Shown: positions 7,875-15,496 of the stretch, piece after piece | Layout of the letters: the number at the start of each line of letters is the position of its first letter | Position numbering within the stretch: the stretch's first letter is position 1 | Assembly (NCBI RefSeq): GCF_014200435.1 | Contig: NZ_JACHBR010000001.1 | Span: forward strand, 4,681,501 to 4,745,500 | From: Sphaerisporangium krabiense | GTDB taxonomy: Bacteria; Actinomycetota; Actinomycetes; Streptosporangiales; Streptosporangiaceae | Direction of reading: 5' to 3' | Length of the DNA: 64,000 nucleotides | The notes under the pieces: model-generated | The model's database searches: none | What the model was told of the DNA's origin: nothing | The model's input: the letters and a program-made list of their open reading frames with translations, nothing else | Position numbers and translations under genes: made by a program

Positions 7875-8551
7875 GGCTGCTGCCGCTGGCGATCACCAAG
7901 GTGGACGACCACGAGGCGTGCGTCGGCGCGGTCACCGAGGCCGGCGAGTGGATCAGGCCGGAGCCCGTGACCACCGCCCAGGTGACCGCGTCCGACCCGC
8001 CGTTCCGGTACTGGCGCCGCACCGAGGTCCCGCTCGGGCCGTCGCCGGAACCCGGCGCGCGCCCGGAGGACCGGGCGGTGCGCGGGACGCCCGTGCTCGA
8101 CCCGGCGTCGTACGTCCCGCCCGAGGAGCGGCCGGCGCTGCTGGAGCGGCTGTGCGCGCCCGACGCCGAGGCCGCGGTCGGGGGCGCCCGGCGGACGCTC
8201 GGGCTGATCCGGGCGGAGGTGCTCGACGTCACGGTCCGGCGGGCGACCGGAGGGCGCGCGTTCCTGCGCTGCCGGTTCCGCGACGGCGCGGGCGCGGAGT
8301 ACGACTGGATCGTGCCGGAGATCGCGTTCGGCGCGCGGGTGTGGCCGCACGTTCACGACGGCCGCCTCGACCCGGAGTACCGGGCCGGGCTCCTGGCGTC
8401 GCTGCGCGGCGCGGACACCTTCCTCACGCTGGGCCTGACCAAGCCGAACGACCGGTTCCCCAACCGGTTCGGCGGCTGCCACCCCCTCGTCGTCGGTGTC
8501 CACTCCGCCGTGCCCGACCGGGCCGCGGGTCGCGTCGGGACACCGGCATGA
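7871..8551 (+). CDS. putative dual OB-fold-like protein
   Basis: A 226-residue protein coupled by ATGA overlaps to the genes on both sides. The N-terminus (LPLAITKVDDHEACVGAV then GEWIRPEP) and the C-terminal LTLGLTKPN...HPLVVGVHS segment resemble proteins with two OB-like barrels in which a WIRP motif and a terminal L-x-G-L-x-R/K-P motif recur. I make this match from memory and it is tentative. There is no catalytic motif, signal peptide or membrane segment. In such a place it may bind nucleic acid or a nucleotide-like metabolite. Function unknown. Confidence 0.65.
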   Translation: MRLLPLAITKVDDHEACVGAVTEAGEWIRPEPVTTAQVTASDPPFRYWRRTEVPLGPSPEPGARPEDRAVRGTPVLDPASYVPPEERPALLERLCAPDAEAAVGGARRTLGLIRAEVLDVTVRRATGGRAFLRCRFRDGAGAEYDWIVPEIAFGARVWPHVHDGRLDPEYRAGLLASLRGADTFLTLGLTKPNDRFPNRFGGCHPLVVGVHSAVPDRAAGRVGTPA

Positions 8552-9840
8552 CCGGCCGGATGCTGGTCGTCGGCCTGGACGGCATGCCGCTCGACCTGCT
8601 GCACGGGCTCGCCGGCGCCGGGATCATGCCGGCCGCGCGGCGGCTGCTGGCCGAGGGCCGCAGCGTGGAGCTGCGGGCGCCGGTGCCCGAGGTCAGCTCG
8701 ACGTCCTGGGCGTCGTTCCTGACCGGCGCCAACCCCGCGCGGCACGGCGTCTACGGGTTCGTCGACCTGCTGCCCGGCGGCTACCAGACCTACTTCCCGA
8801 ACGTCACGCACCTGCGCGCGCCGCCGCTGTGGGAGCAGGCCGCCGGGCGCAGGACGCTGTGCCTCAACGTCCCCGGCACCTACCCCGCGCCGGAGACCGG
8901 CGGCGTCGTGGTGTCGGGCTTCGTCGCGCCGTCGTTCGACCGCGCGGTCCGCCCGGCCCGGCTGCTGGAACCGCTGCGCCTGCGCGGATACCGGCTCGAC
9001 GTCGAGGTCGGCGACGTGGCGGCGGACCCGCGGGCGTTCATCGGCCGGGTGAGCGCCGCGCTCGCCGCCCGCGCGCTGAGCTTCGAGTACCTGCTCGACA
9101 CCGAGCCGTGGGACCTCGCGATCGCCGTGATCACCGAGACCGACCGGCTGCAGCACTTCCTGTGGCGGCACGTGACCGACGAGGCGAGCCCGCTGCACGA
9201 GGCGGTGCTCGGCGTGTACGCCCAGGTCGACGCGTGCCTCGCGCGGCTGGTCGAGCGGTGCGAGGAGGACGACGGGATCGCCCTGGTGAGCGACCACGGC
9301 TTCGGCCCCGCGGACTGCCAGTTCCACGTCAACGCCTGGCTGCGCGAGAAGGGCCACCTCGCCGCGCGCGAGGACACGCCGGCGCTGGCAGAGGTGGACG
9401 AGCGGACCTCGGTGTTCGCGCTCGACCCGGCCCGGCTGTACCTGAACCGGCCCGGCCGCTTCCCGCGCGGGCGCGCCGGCCTCGGCGACGCCTTCGCCGA
9501 GGAACTGGCCGTCGAGCTGACGAGCCTGCGCTGGGAGGGCCGGCCCGTCGTCGAGCGGGTGTACCGGCGCGAGGAGGTCTACCGGGGGCCGCTACTGGAC
9601 CTGGCGCCCGACCTGGTCGTCATGCCGGCGCCCGGGGTCCAGCTCCGCGGCGCGTTCGGCGCGGACGCCGTGGTGCGCCCGGACGTGTTCACCGGCACCC
9701 ACACCCGCGGCAACGCCGTGTTCTACCTGCGCGGCGGCGACGCGGCGCTGCCTGACCCCATGGACATGGAGGACGTCGCGCCGGTCCTGCTCGGCCGCCT
9801 CGGCGTGCCGGCCGCGGTTCCCGTTGGAGGTAGGGGATGA
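8548..9840 (+). CDS. alkaline phosphatase-superfamily phosphodiesterase-like protein, copy 3
   Basis: A 430-residue protein with a complete-looking active site: D11 in GLDG, a Ser at the nucleophile position (S50 in VSSTSWASFLTG), HGVYGF, D249-H250 in SDHGFG and a terminal GTHTRGN histidine. The ATG at 8548 overlaps the stop of the preceding gene (ATGA). The next gene, a radical SAM protein, overlaps its stop in the same way. Ser in place of Thr as nucleophile sets it apart from the copies at 4703 and 11666. Substrate unknown. Confidence 0.85.
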   Translation: MTGRMLVVGLDGMPLDLLHGLAGAGIMPAARRLLAEGRSVELRAPVPEVSSTSWASFLTGANPARHGVYGFVDLLPGGYQTYFPNVTHLRAPPLWEQAAGRRTLCLNVPGTYPAPETGGVVVSGFVAPSFDRAVRPARLLEPLRLRGYRLDVEVGDVAADPRAFIGRVSAALAARALSFEYLLDTEPWDLAIAVITETDRLQHFLWRHVTDEASPLHEAVLGVYAQVDACLARLVERCEEDDGIALVSDHGFGPADCQFHVNAWLREKGHLAAREDTPALAEVDERTSVFALDPARLYLNRPGRFPRGRAGLGDAFAEELAVELTSLRWEGRPVVERVYRREEVYRGPLLDLAPDLVVMPAPGVQLRGAFGADAVVRPDVFTGTHTRGNAVFYLRGGDAALPDPMDMEDVAPVLLGRLGVPAAVPVGGRG

Positions 9841-11660
9841 CCACCACGCTGCCGATCACCATGGTGACGCGCAAGCCGGGCACGTTCGAGATCGCGATCG
9901 ACCCGCGGATCACCGACCCGGCGTCGTTCCGGGTCAGCTTCCTGATCCTGCTGGACGGCGACCTGGTCATGTCGCCGGAGCACCTCGGCGTGGCCTACAT
10001 GGCGAGCGTGCTGCGCAAGGTCGGCGTCACCGCGGAGATCCGCGAGGTCGTGCACGGCGAGGAGAAGGCGGCGGTCGACGCCCTCGCCGAGTACGCGCCG
10101 CGGCTGGTCTGCTTCACGCTGATGAGCCTGAACGTGGCGAGCTGCCTGCGGGTCTCCCGGCTGATCCGCGAGCGGCTGCCCGACACGGTGATCGCCTGCG
10201 GCGGGCCCGCGGGCACCTTCGCCGGGCTGGACGTGCTGCGCAACAACCCGCACGTCGACGTCGTCGCGGTGGGCGAGGGCGAGCCGGTCATCCTCGACCT
10301 GGTCCAGAAGCTCTACCTGGACGAGCCGCTGACCGGCTGCCCGGGGATCGGCCTGCGGCTGCCGGACGGCGAGCTGCGGCAGAACCCGCCGCGTCCGGTG
10401 CTGCACGACCTCAACGTGCTGCCGTTCCCGGCCCGCGACCAGCTCGAACAGCACGGCAACAAGCTGGAGTACGTGCGGGTCAGCACCAGCCGCGGCTGCG
10501 TCGCGCACTGCACGTTCTGCTCGGCGCCGCACCTGAAGAACCGCGCCCAGCCGGGCAAGCCGTGGCGGGCCCGCGACCCCGAGCTGGTGGTGGACGAGGT
10601 CGAGGAGCTGGTGAAGCGGTACCGGTTCCGCACCTACGACTTCATCGACTCGACGTTCGAGGACCCCGACGGCGGCCGCGTCGGCAAGAAGCGGGTCGCC
10701 GCCATCGCGGGCGGCATCCTCGAGCGCGGCCTGGACATCTACTACAACGTCTGCATGCGCGCCGAGAACTGGAGCGACGACGACAACGAGCTGCTCGACC
10801 TGCTGGTGCGCTCGGGCCTGGAGAAGGTCAACGTCGGCATCGAGTCCGGCGTGCCGTCGGAGCTGGAGCTGTGGGAGAAGCGGGCGACCGTGGAGGACAA
10901 CGCCACGATCATCCGGCTGCTCCGCGAGCACGGCGTCTACCTGGCGATGGGCTACATCCCGTTCCACCCGTACGCCACGGCCGAGACGCTGGTGCAGAAC
11001 GCCGAGTTCCTGCGCAGGAACGCCGGGCACAACCTGCGCCGGATGACCGAGCGGCTGGAGATCTACCCGGGCACCGCGATCCTGCGCAAGATCGAGGCCG
11101 AGGGCCTGCTCGCCGACGGGTACTGGGACACCCTGGACCCCTACGGCTACCACTTCGCCGACCCGCGCGTGGAACGGCTCGCCAAGCACTACGCGTCGCT
11201 GTACAACAACGACGACTACCACCGGCACGGCGTCATCACCGAGCAGTCCTCGGTGTTCGAGTTCGAGACGTTCAACGTCGTCGTGCAGACGTTCATCTCG
11301 CGGCTCTACCGGCGGTTCCACCCGGTGCCGGGCGCGAAGGAGGTCATCCAGGAGTTCAAGGACTGGGTGCACGGCGTGCGGCAGGAGTGCGGGCAGTTCA
11401 ACTTCGAGTTCTTCATGCGCAACCTGGACGCCGTGCTGAACGACCGGCTGGACGCCGACAAGCAGCGCCGCGACGTGGAGGACGTCGGCCACTACTTCCG
11501 GCAGCGGATCAACCAGATCAAGAGCCAGCAGCTCAGGGTCGGCAAGGCGCTGCATCGGCTCGGCTGCAACGTCGCCGAGATCAGCTCCACGCTGCCGCCC
11601 GTACGGCCCGGCGGCGCGCCCCGCAGCTACAGCACCGAGGGCGCGAGCGCCGTATGGTGA
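9837..11660 (+). CDS. cobalamin-binding-domain radical SAM enzyme
   Basis: A 607-residue class-B-type radical SAM protein. Residues about 40-180 form a B12-binding-like Rossmann domain (SPEHLGVAYMASVL, then VIACGGPAGTFAG and VGEGEPVI). The radical SAM barrel starts at STSRGC, with the cluster cysteines C221, C225 and C228 (C-x3-C-x2-C), followed by DFIDSTFEDPDGG and VGIESGV. The usual D-x-H-x-x-G cobalamin motif is not clear, so B12 may be bound base-off without a His, or lost. GGAGG and an ATGA overlap couple it to the phosphodiesterase gene. Such enzymes methylate unactivated carbons or form rings. It is the last gene of the operon begun at 4703. Confidence 0.88.
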   Translation: MTTTLPITMVTRKPGTFEIAIDPRITDPASFRVSFLILLDGDLVMSPEHLGVAYMASVLRKVGVTAEIREVVHGEEKAAVDALAEYAPRLVCFTLMSLNVASCLRVSRLIRERLPDTVIACGGPAGTFAGLDVLRNNPHVDVVAVGEGEPVILDLVQKLYLDEPLTGCPGIGLRLPDGELRQNPPRPVLHDLNVLPFPARDQLEQHGNKLEYVRVSTSRGCVAHCTFCSAPHLKNRAQPGKPWRARDPELVVDEVEELVKRYRFRTYDFIDSTFEDPDGGRVGKKRVAAIAGGILERGLDIYYNVCMRAENWSDDDNELLDLLVRSGLEKVNVGIESGVPSELELWEKRATVEDNATIIRLLREHGVYLAMGYIPFHPYATAETLVQNAEFLRRNAGHNLRRMTERLEIYPGTAILRKIEAEGLLADGYWDTLDPYGYHFADPRVERLAKHYASLYNNDDYHRHGVITEQSSVFEFETFNVVVQTFISRLYRRFHPVPGAKEVIQEFKDWVHGVRQECGQFNFEFFMRNLDAVLNDRLDADKQRRDVEDVGHYFRQRINQIKSQQLRVGKALHRLGCNVAEISSTLPPVRPGGAPRSYSTEGASAVW

Positions 11661-11665
11661 CCCGC

Positions 11666-13045
11666 CTACCCGACGACCGTGCCGCGCTGCCCGGCCAGGC
11701 GCGGCAGCCCCAGCAGGTCCTGCAGGGTGGGCGCCACGTCGTACAGCGACAGGCCCTCCCTGCGGCCGGGGGTGCGGCCGGCGCCGGACAGGACGAAGAT
11801 GCCCTGCTCGGCGTGGTTGGCGTGGTCGGGTCCTGTGTCGTTGTCGGGCGAGTACAGGCCGCGGCCGAGCCCGAGCGTGGCGAGCGCCCGCCAGCGCAGG
11901 TCGCCGAAGTAGACGATCAGGTCCGGCGGGATCGCGTTGACCTCGGGGTACACGTCGGCGGGCCGCATCGCCCGGTTGCCCATGGGCAGGCCGTCCGGGC
12001 CGGGGATCGCCTCGATCGCCGCGGCGATCTGGTCGAGCGTCGCGTCCAGCTCGCGCGCGGGCACCGTGCCCTGCGGCTCGCGGCCGGCCACGTTGAGGAA
12101 GATCCGGCCGTAGTAGCCGCCCTCGGCCCAGGCCGTGGTGCGCGACCAGTCGACCTTGGCGTCGGCCATCCGCGTCGGCCCGGACGGCTCCTCGGCGAGC
12201 ACCAGCAGGCCTTGCCGCCGCAGCCACTCGTTGACGCAGAACCCGCCGACCATCGGCTGCCCGCCGTGGTCGGAAACGACCAGCACCGCGGTGTCGTCCG
12301 GCAGCGTCTCCAGGAACGCCGCCAGGTGCCGGTCCAGGGCCCGGTAGTAGTCGCGGAAGACGTGCTCCCAGCGGTTGCCCGGCTCGTACCGGGGATGCTC
12401 GGGGTCGCAGTACCGCCAGAAGCCGTGGTGCAGCCGGTCCGGCCCCATGTCGACGAAGGCGAAGAGGTCCCAGTCGCGGGTGCGGGCCATGTGCCCGGCG
12501 AGCGCGAACCGCTGCTCGGACATGTCGAAGATCTGCTGCGAGATGCGCTCCAGATCGGGCGACCGGAAGTCGTTGACGTCGAGGTGATATCCGCCGGTAA
12601 TGCGTTGTACTTCGTTACGAAGCTCGCGGGGAAACGTGAAGTCGGCGTCGGTCGAGGGCGCCATGAAACACGACACCATTTCGCCGTGAATGGGAGCGGG
12701 AGGGTACGTGCCCGGCATGCCGATGACGACGCTGCGGCGGCGCTCGGCCGACAGCGCGTCCCACAGTCGCGGCAGGGTGAACTTGTCCGACGAGGCGAAG
12801 GCCAGCGACCCGTAGTCGTGGTCGCGCCGGTCGCGGAAGCCGTAGACGCCCAGCTCACCGGGGGTGCGGCCGGACATCATGCAGGCCCAGGCCGGCACCG
12901 TGATCGGTGGCACGACACTGCGCATCGGTCCCCACGCCGCGTCCCGCCGCAGCCGGGTCAGCGTCGGCATGTCGGCGGCGAACCGGTCGAAGGCGAGCTG
13001 AGGAGTACCGCAGTCCAGCCCGATCAGAGCGACTCGTTGAGGCAT
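11666..13045 (-). CDS. alkaline phosphatase-superfamily phosphodiesterase-like protein, copy 4
   Basis: A 459-residue protein, convergent with the radical SAM gene (five bases between stops). The catalytic set is present: D11 in GLDCG, T49 in ITVPAWACMMSG, D259-H260 in SDHGGQPMVGGF and a final HANHAEQG histidine. It differs in its C-terminal half from the copies at 4703-9840 and resembles the stand-alone actinomycete phosphodiesterase family. Its ATG at 13045 is only 23 bp from the start of the divergent gene at 13069, and no ribosome site is evident, so the message may be leaderless or very short-leadered. Confidence 0.85.
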   Translation of the reverse strand: MPQRVALIGLDCGTPQLAFDRFAADMPTLTRLRRDAAWGPMRSVVPPITVPAWACMMSGRTPGELGVYGFRDRRDHDYGSLAFASSDKFTLPRLWDALSAERRRSVVIGMPGTYPPAPIHGEMVSCFMAPSTDADFTFPRELRNEVQRITGGYHLDVNDFRSPDLERISQQIFDMSEQRFALAGHMARTRDWDLFAFVDMGPDRLHHGFWRYCDPEHPRYEPGNRWEHVFRDYYRALDRHLAAFLETLPDDTAVLVVSDHGGQPMVGGFCVNEWLRRQGLLVLAEEPSGPTRMADAKVDWSRTTAWAEGGYYGRIFLNVAGREPQGTVPARELDATLDQIAAAIEAIPGPDGLPMGNRAMRPADVYPEVNAIPPDLIVYFGDLRWRALATLGLGRGLYSPDNDTGPDHANHAEQGIFVLSGAGRTPGRREGLSLYDVAPTLQDLLGLPRLAGQRGTVVG

Positions 13046-13068
13046 AAAACGAAAATACCGGAGCCATC

Positions 13069-14139
13069 ATGAAGTTCGGATATTTCACGCACGTATGGGG
13101 CGGTTCTGGACTGACCGCCGGGCAGCGGTACGAAACGCTCTGGAACGAAGTGGAGCTCGCCGACCGGCTCGGCTTCGACTACGCCTTCTCCGTCGAGCAC
13201 CATTTCTCGCCGGAGGAGAGCTGGATGCCCTCCCCGACGATCTTCTGCACCGGCGCCGCGCTGCGCACCGAGCGGATCAGGCTCGGGCCGATGGGCTACA
13301 TCCCGCCCCTCTACAACCCCATCCGGGTCGTGGAGGAGATCGCCGCGCTCGACCACGTGACCGGCGGGCGGCTCGACGTCGGGCTCACCTCCGGGCTGAT
13401 GCGGTCGTTCTTCGACCCCTACGGCGCGGACTTCGACCGGCGGCGCGAGCTGACCCAGGAGTGCCTGGAGCTGATCCGGGTCGCGCTGGCCGCCGACGGG
13501 CCGTTCTCCTTCGAGGGGGCCGCGCACAGCTACCACGACCTCACCCTGTCCTTCGGCCCGGTGCAGCGCCCGCACCCGCCGCTGTGGATCCCCACCCGCG
13601 ACCGCAACATGCTGCGCTACCTCGCCCGGATCGGCGCGCACACCTCCTCCACGATGATCGTGCCCCGCTCCGCGCTCGGCCTGGTCTACCGGCACTACGT
13701 GCGCTGGTGGCAGGAGGCCGGGCACCCCGGCAAGCCCGACATCGGCTACTGGACGCTGGTCCACGTCGCCGACGACGACGAGGAGGCGGTGGAGCGCGCG
13801 GCGCCGCACGTCATCCACACCCTGACCAAGGTGCTCGGGTACGGGCGCAACACCTCCGAGCCGATCGGCGGCGGGTACGGCCGGCGGGCCGCGCTCAGCA
13901 CCGACGACATCCTGCGGCACGCGGGCGACATGAACTTCCTGATGGAGCACAACCTGGTCTTCGCCGGGTCGCCCGCGACCGTGGCCGACCAGATCCGCAG
14001 GGCCGCTCAGGAGGGCTGCTTCAACACGCTGCTGGGCGAGTTCAACTTCGGGTCGCTCGACTGGCGCGAGCTGTCGGGGTCGATGCGGAGGTTCGCCGAG
14101 GAGGTCATCCCGGCCCTGGCGGACTTCGAGCCGTACTGA
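13069..14139 (+). CDS. luciferase-like monooxygenase (LLM class)
   Basis: A 356-residue protein of the long, LuxA-like branch of the luciferase superfamily. It starts MKFGYFTHVWG after CCGGAG; FSVEHHFSPEE is the flavin-adjacent histidine motif of alkanal-type monooxygenases, and VTGGRLDVGLTSG and PVQRPHPPLWIPTRD are also family-typical. It is likely an FMNH2- or F420H2-dependent oxygenase needing a separate reductase. The stop codon lies in the first unit of a 10-bp tandem repeat that leads into a microprotein gene. Confidence 0.88.
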   Translation: MKFGYFTHVWGGSGLTAGQRYETLWNEVELADRLGFDYAFSVEHHFSPEESWMPSPTIFCTGAALRTERIRLGPMGYIPPLYNPIRVVEEIAALDHVTGGRLDVGLTSGLMRSFFDPYGADFDRRRELTQECLELIRVALAADGPFSFEGAAHSYHDLTLSFGPVQRPHPPLWIPTRDRNMLRYLARIGAHTSSTMIVPRSALGLVYRHYVRWWQEAGHPGKPDIGYWTLVHVADDDEEAVERAAPHVIHTLTKVLGYGRNTSEPIGGGYGRRAALSTDDILRHAGDMNFLMEHNLVFAGSPATVADQIRRAAQEGCFNTLLGEFNFGSLDWRELSGSMRRFAEEVIPALADFEPY

Positions 14140-14196
14140 GCCCTTGTGGCCCCTATGAGCCCTTGTGAGCCCTTGTGAGCCGTAGAGAGCCGTAGC
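14138..14196. repeat. 10-bp tandem repeat array before microprotein gene
   Basis: Five decamers of the form GAGCCcttgt/GAGCCgtagn stand in a row with one degenerate 9-base unit: 14138-14147, 14157-14166, 14167-14176, 14177-14186 and 14187-14196. The array starts within the stop of the luciferase-like gene and ends at the GAGGAGGAG ribosome site of the 41-codon gene at 14208. The 10-base period is close to one helical turn. It may be a protein-binding array or slipped-strand duplication of GAG-rich leader sequence. Confidence 0.7.
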
Positions 14197-14207
14197 GAGG
14201 AGGAGCC

Positions 14208-14333
14208 GTGGAACCGGAACACGACGACCGGGCCGCCGAGACGGCGGAGGAGGCGGCGGGGCCCGAGGCCTACAGCCGCGAGGAGGAGGAGCAGCTCGCG
14301 GCGCGGCTGCAGGAACTGGGCTACATCGAGTGA
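14208..14333 (+). CDS. 41-residue acidic microprotein
   Basis: A GTG start after GAGGAGGAGCC opens a 41-residue, Glu/Ala-rich frame ending QLAARLQELGYIE. The last 19 residues resemble the C-terminal tail of the phosphodiesterase-like protein at 4703 (TSQRLREMGYL) and the L-x-x-LGY(I/V) tails common in the alkaline-phosphatase superfamily. It lies 13 bases before the ACP at 14347, clearly in its transcript. There is no Cys and little aromatic content, so it is not an obvious RiPP precursor, although a RiPP-type radical SAM enzyme is in the cluster. It might be a detached docking or activating tail. Confidence 0.6.
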   Translation: MEPEHDDRAAETAEEAAGPEAYSREEEEQLAARLQELGYIE

Positions 14334-14346
14334 AGAGCGAGGGACG

Positions 14347-14586
14347 ATGCCGGAGGGCATGTCCGCGGCGCAGTTCGCGGACTATCTGACCAGATCGGTC
14401 GGCAGGGCGGGCACGGCGCTGGACCAGGACCTGCCGCTCGGCGAGCAGCTCGACGTGGACTCCTCCCGGCTGATGGAGCTGTCGATCGCGCTGGAGCTGG
14501 AGCTCGGCATGGACCTGCCCGACGACGTCGACCTGCGCGCGCTCAGCCCCGCCGCGCTGTACCACGACTACCGTGCCGGCGACTGA
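14347..14586 (+). CDS. acyl carrier protein 2
   Basis: A 79-residue carrier protein. The attachment Ser is S39 in LDVDSSRLMEL (a D-S-S variant of the usual D-S-L/M), with helices on both sides of normal length. GAGGGA precedes the ATG. The next gene, a transglutaminase-like protein, starts 14 bases inside its 3' end, which argues for coupled translation and a shared job. It and the ACP at 6263 are the two candidates for carrying AHBA or a later acyl unit. Confidence 0.88.
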   Translation: MPEGMSAAQFADYLTRSVGRAGTALDQDLPLGEQLDVDSSRLMELSIALELELGMDLPDDVDLRALSPAALYHDYRAGD

Positions 14587-15496
14587 CGCCCTGGCGGCGG
14601 GGGACGTCGCCACCGACCGGCTGGCCGAGCTGGTGGACCTGGTGCGGCGGGTGCCGGACCAGGTCCGCCGGTTCTCGCTGCCCGCCGAGGCGGCCAGGAC
14701 GCTGCACCGCCTCGACGCGCCGCTGCTGGACCGCCTGGTGACGCTCGGCCTGCCGCACGTGGAATGCGGTCCGGTCCGGCTGTTCGACGACCACGACCTC
14801 AGCAACATCGCGCTCCATCTGGGGCTGATGTCGGTGCGGCGGCGGGCCATGCGCGCCTGGGCCAGCGCACTGCGCCTCGGCGGCGAGGGCAGCCCGGCGC
14901 GGCGCGTCCACTTCGTCCCGGGGTGCCCGGTGCCGGGACACCGGGGGCCGTGCCGGTACCAGGTGCTGGCGCCCGGCGGGACGCGGCGGGAGTGCGTGGC
15001 GGGCCCCGACCCGACGGCGCCGGTGATGTCGCTGGACGTGCGGGTGCGCGCGGACTGGCCGGAACCGCCGCCCGCGGCGCTGGAGCTGATGGCCGAGGTG
15101 CGGCCGGTGCGGTTCTTCCTGCTGCCGGAGGCGATCCGCTGGGACCTGGGCTTCCTGCGCAGGACGGGCCTCGCCGACTGCGGCGGGGTGGCCAAGTACC
15201 TGGTGGCCGAGGGACGGCGGCGGGGGATGCCGGTGCGGTTCTCCTTCGGGCTGCTGGTCTCCAAGCCGTACTCGACGCCGCACTGCTGGGCGGAGTTCGA
15301 GGTCGACGGGACCTGGGTGCCGGTGGACCCGCTGATGGTCGCGGCCATGTGCGCGTGGGCGGGGCTGCCCGCGGCCGAGTGGCCGGCGTCGCGGTCGCCG
15401 GGCGCGCTGTTCTGCCGGCTGACCGACCGGTTCACCCGGGTGGCCGTCCACGACGGACTGTGGGCGGCCCTGTCTCTGCCAACGGAGGTAGTGTGA
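14573..15496 (+). CDS. transglutaminase-like (papain-fold) protein
   Basis: A 307-residue protein with a transglutaminase-type triad: C203 in GLADCGGVAKYL, H237 in STPHCWAEFEVDG and D252 in WVPVDPL, the same order and spacing as in bacterial transglutaminase-like enzymes. An N-terminal domain of about 190 residues contains FVPGCPVPGHRGPCRYQVL and is not recognised. It starts with GTG inside the ACP gene. A transglutaminase homologue (AdmF in andrimid biosynthesis) forms amide bonds from ACP thioesters, so an ACP-dependent acyl transfer is a reasonable inference here. Confidence 0.75.
   Translation: MPATDALAAGDVATDRLAELVDLVRRVPDQVRRFSLPAEAARTLHRLDAPLLDRLVTLGLPHVECGPVRLFDDHDLSNIALHLGLMSVRRRAMRAWASALRLGGEGSPARRVHFVPGCPVPGHRGPCRYQVLAPGGTRRECVAGPDPTAPVMSLDVRVRADWPEPPPAALELMAEVRPVRFFLLPEAIRWDLGFLRRTGLADCGGVAKYLVAEGRRRGMPVRFSFGLLVSKPYSTPHCWAEFEVDGTWVPVDPLMVAAMCAWAGLPAAEWPASRSPGALFCRLTDRFTRVAVHDGLWAALSLPTEVV

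Noticed and set aside
7705..8547. N-terminal extension of the frame leading into the third phosphodiesterase-like gene
   Set aside because: The extension is a shadow of the genes at 6522 and 7871; the ATG at 8548 with an ATGA overlap is the natural start.
9723..12227. 834-codon minus-strand frame opposite the radical SAM gene
   Set aside because: Composition is that of an antisense shadow, and the radical SAM motifs are on the plus strand.
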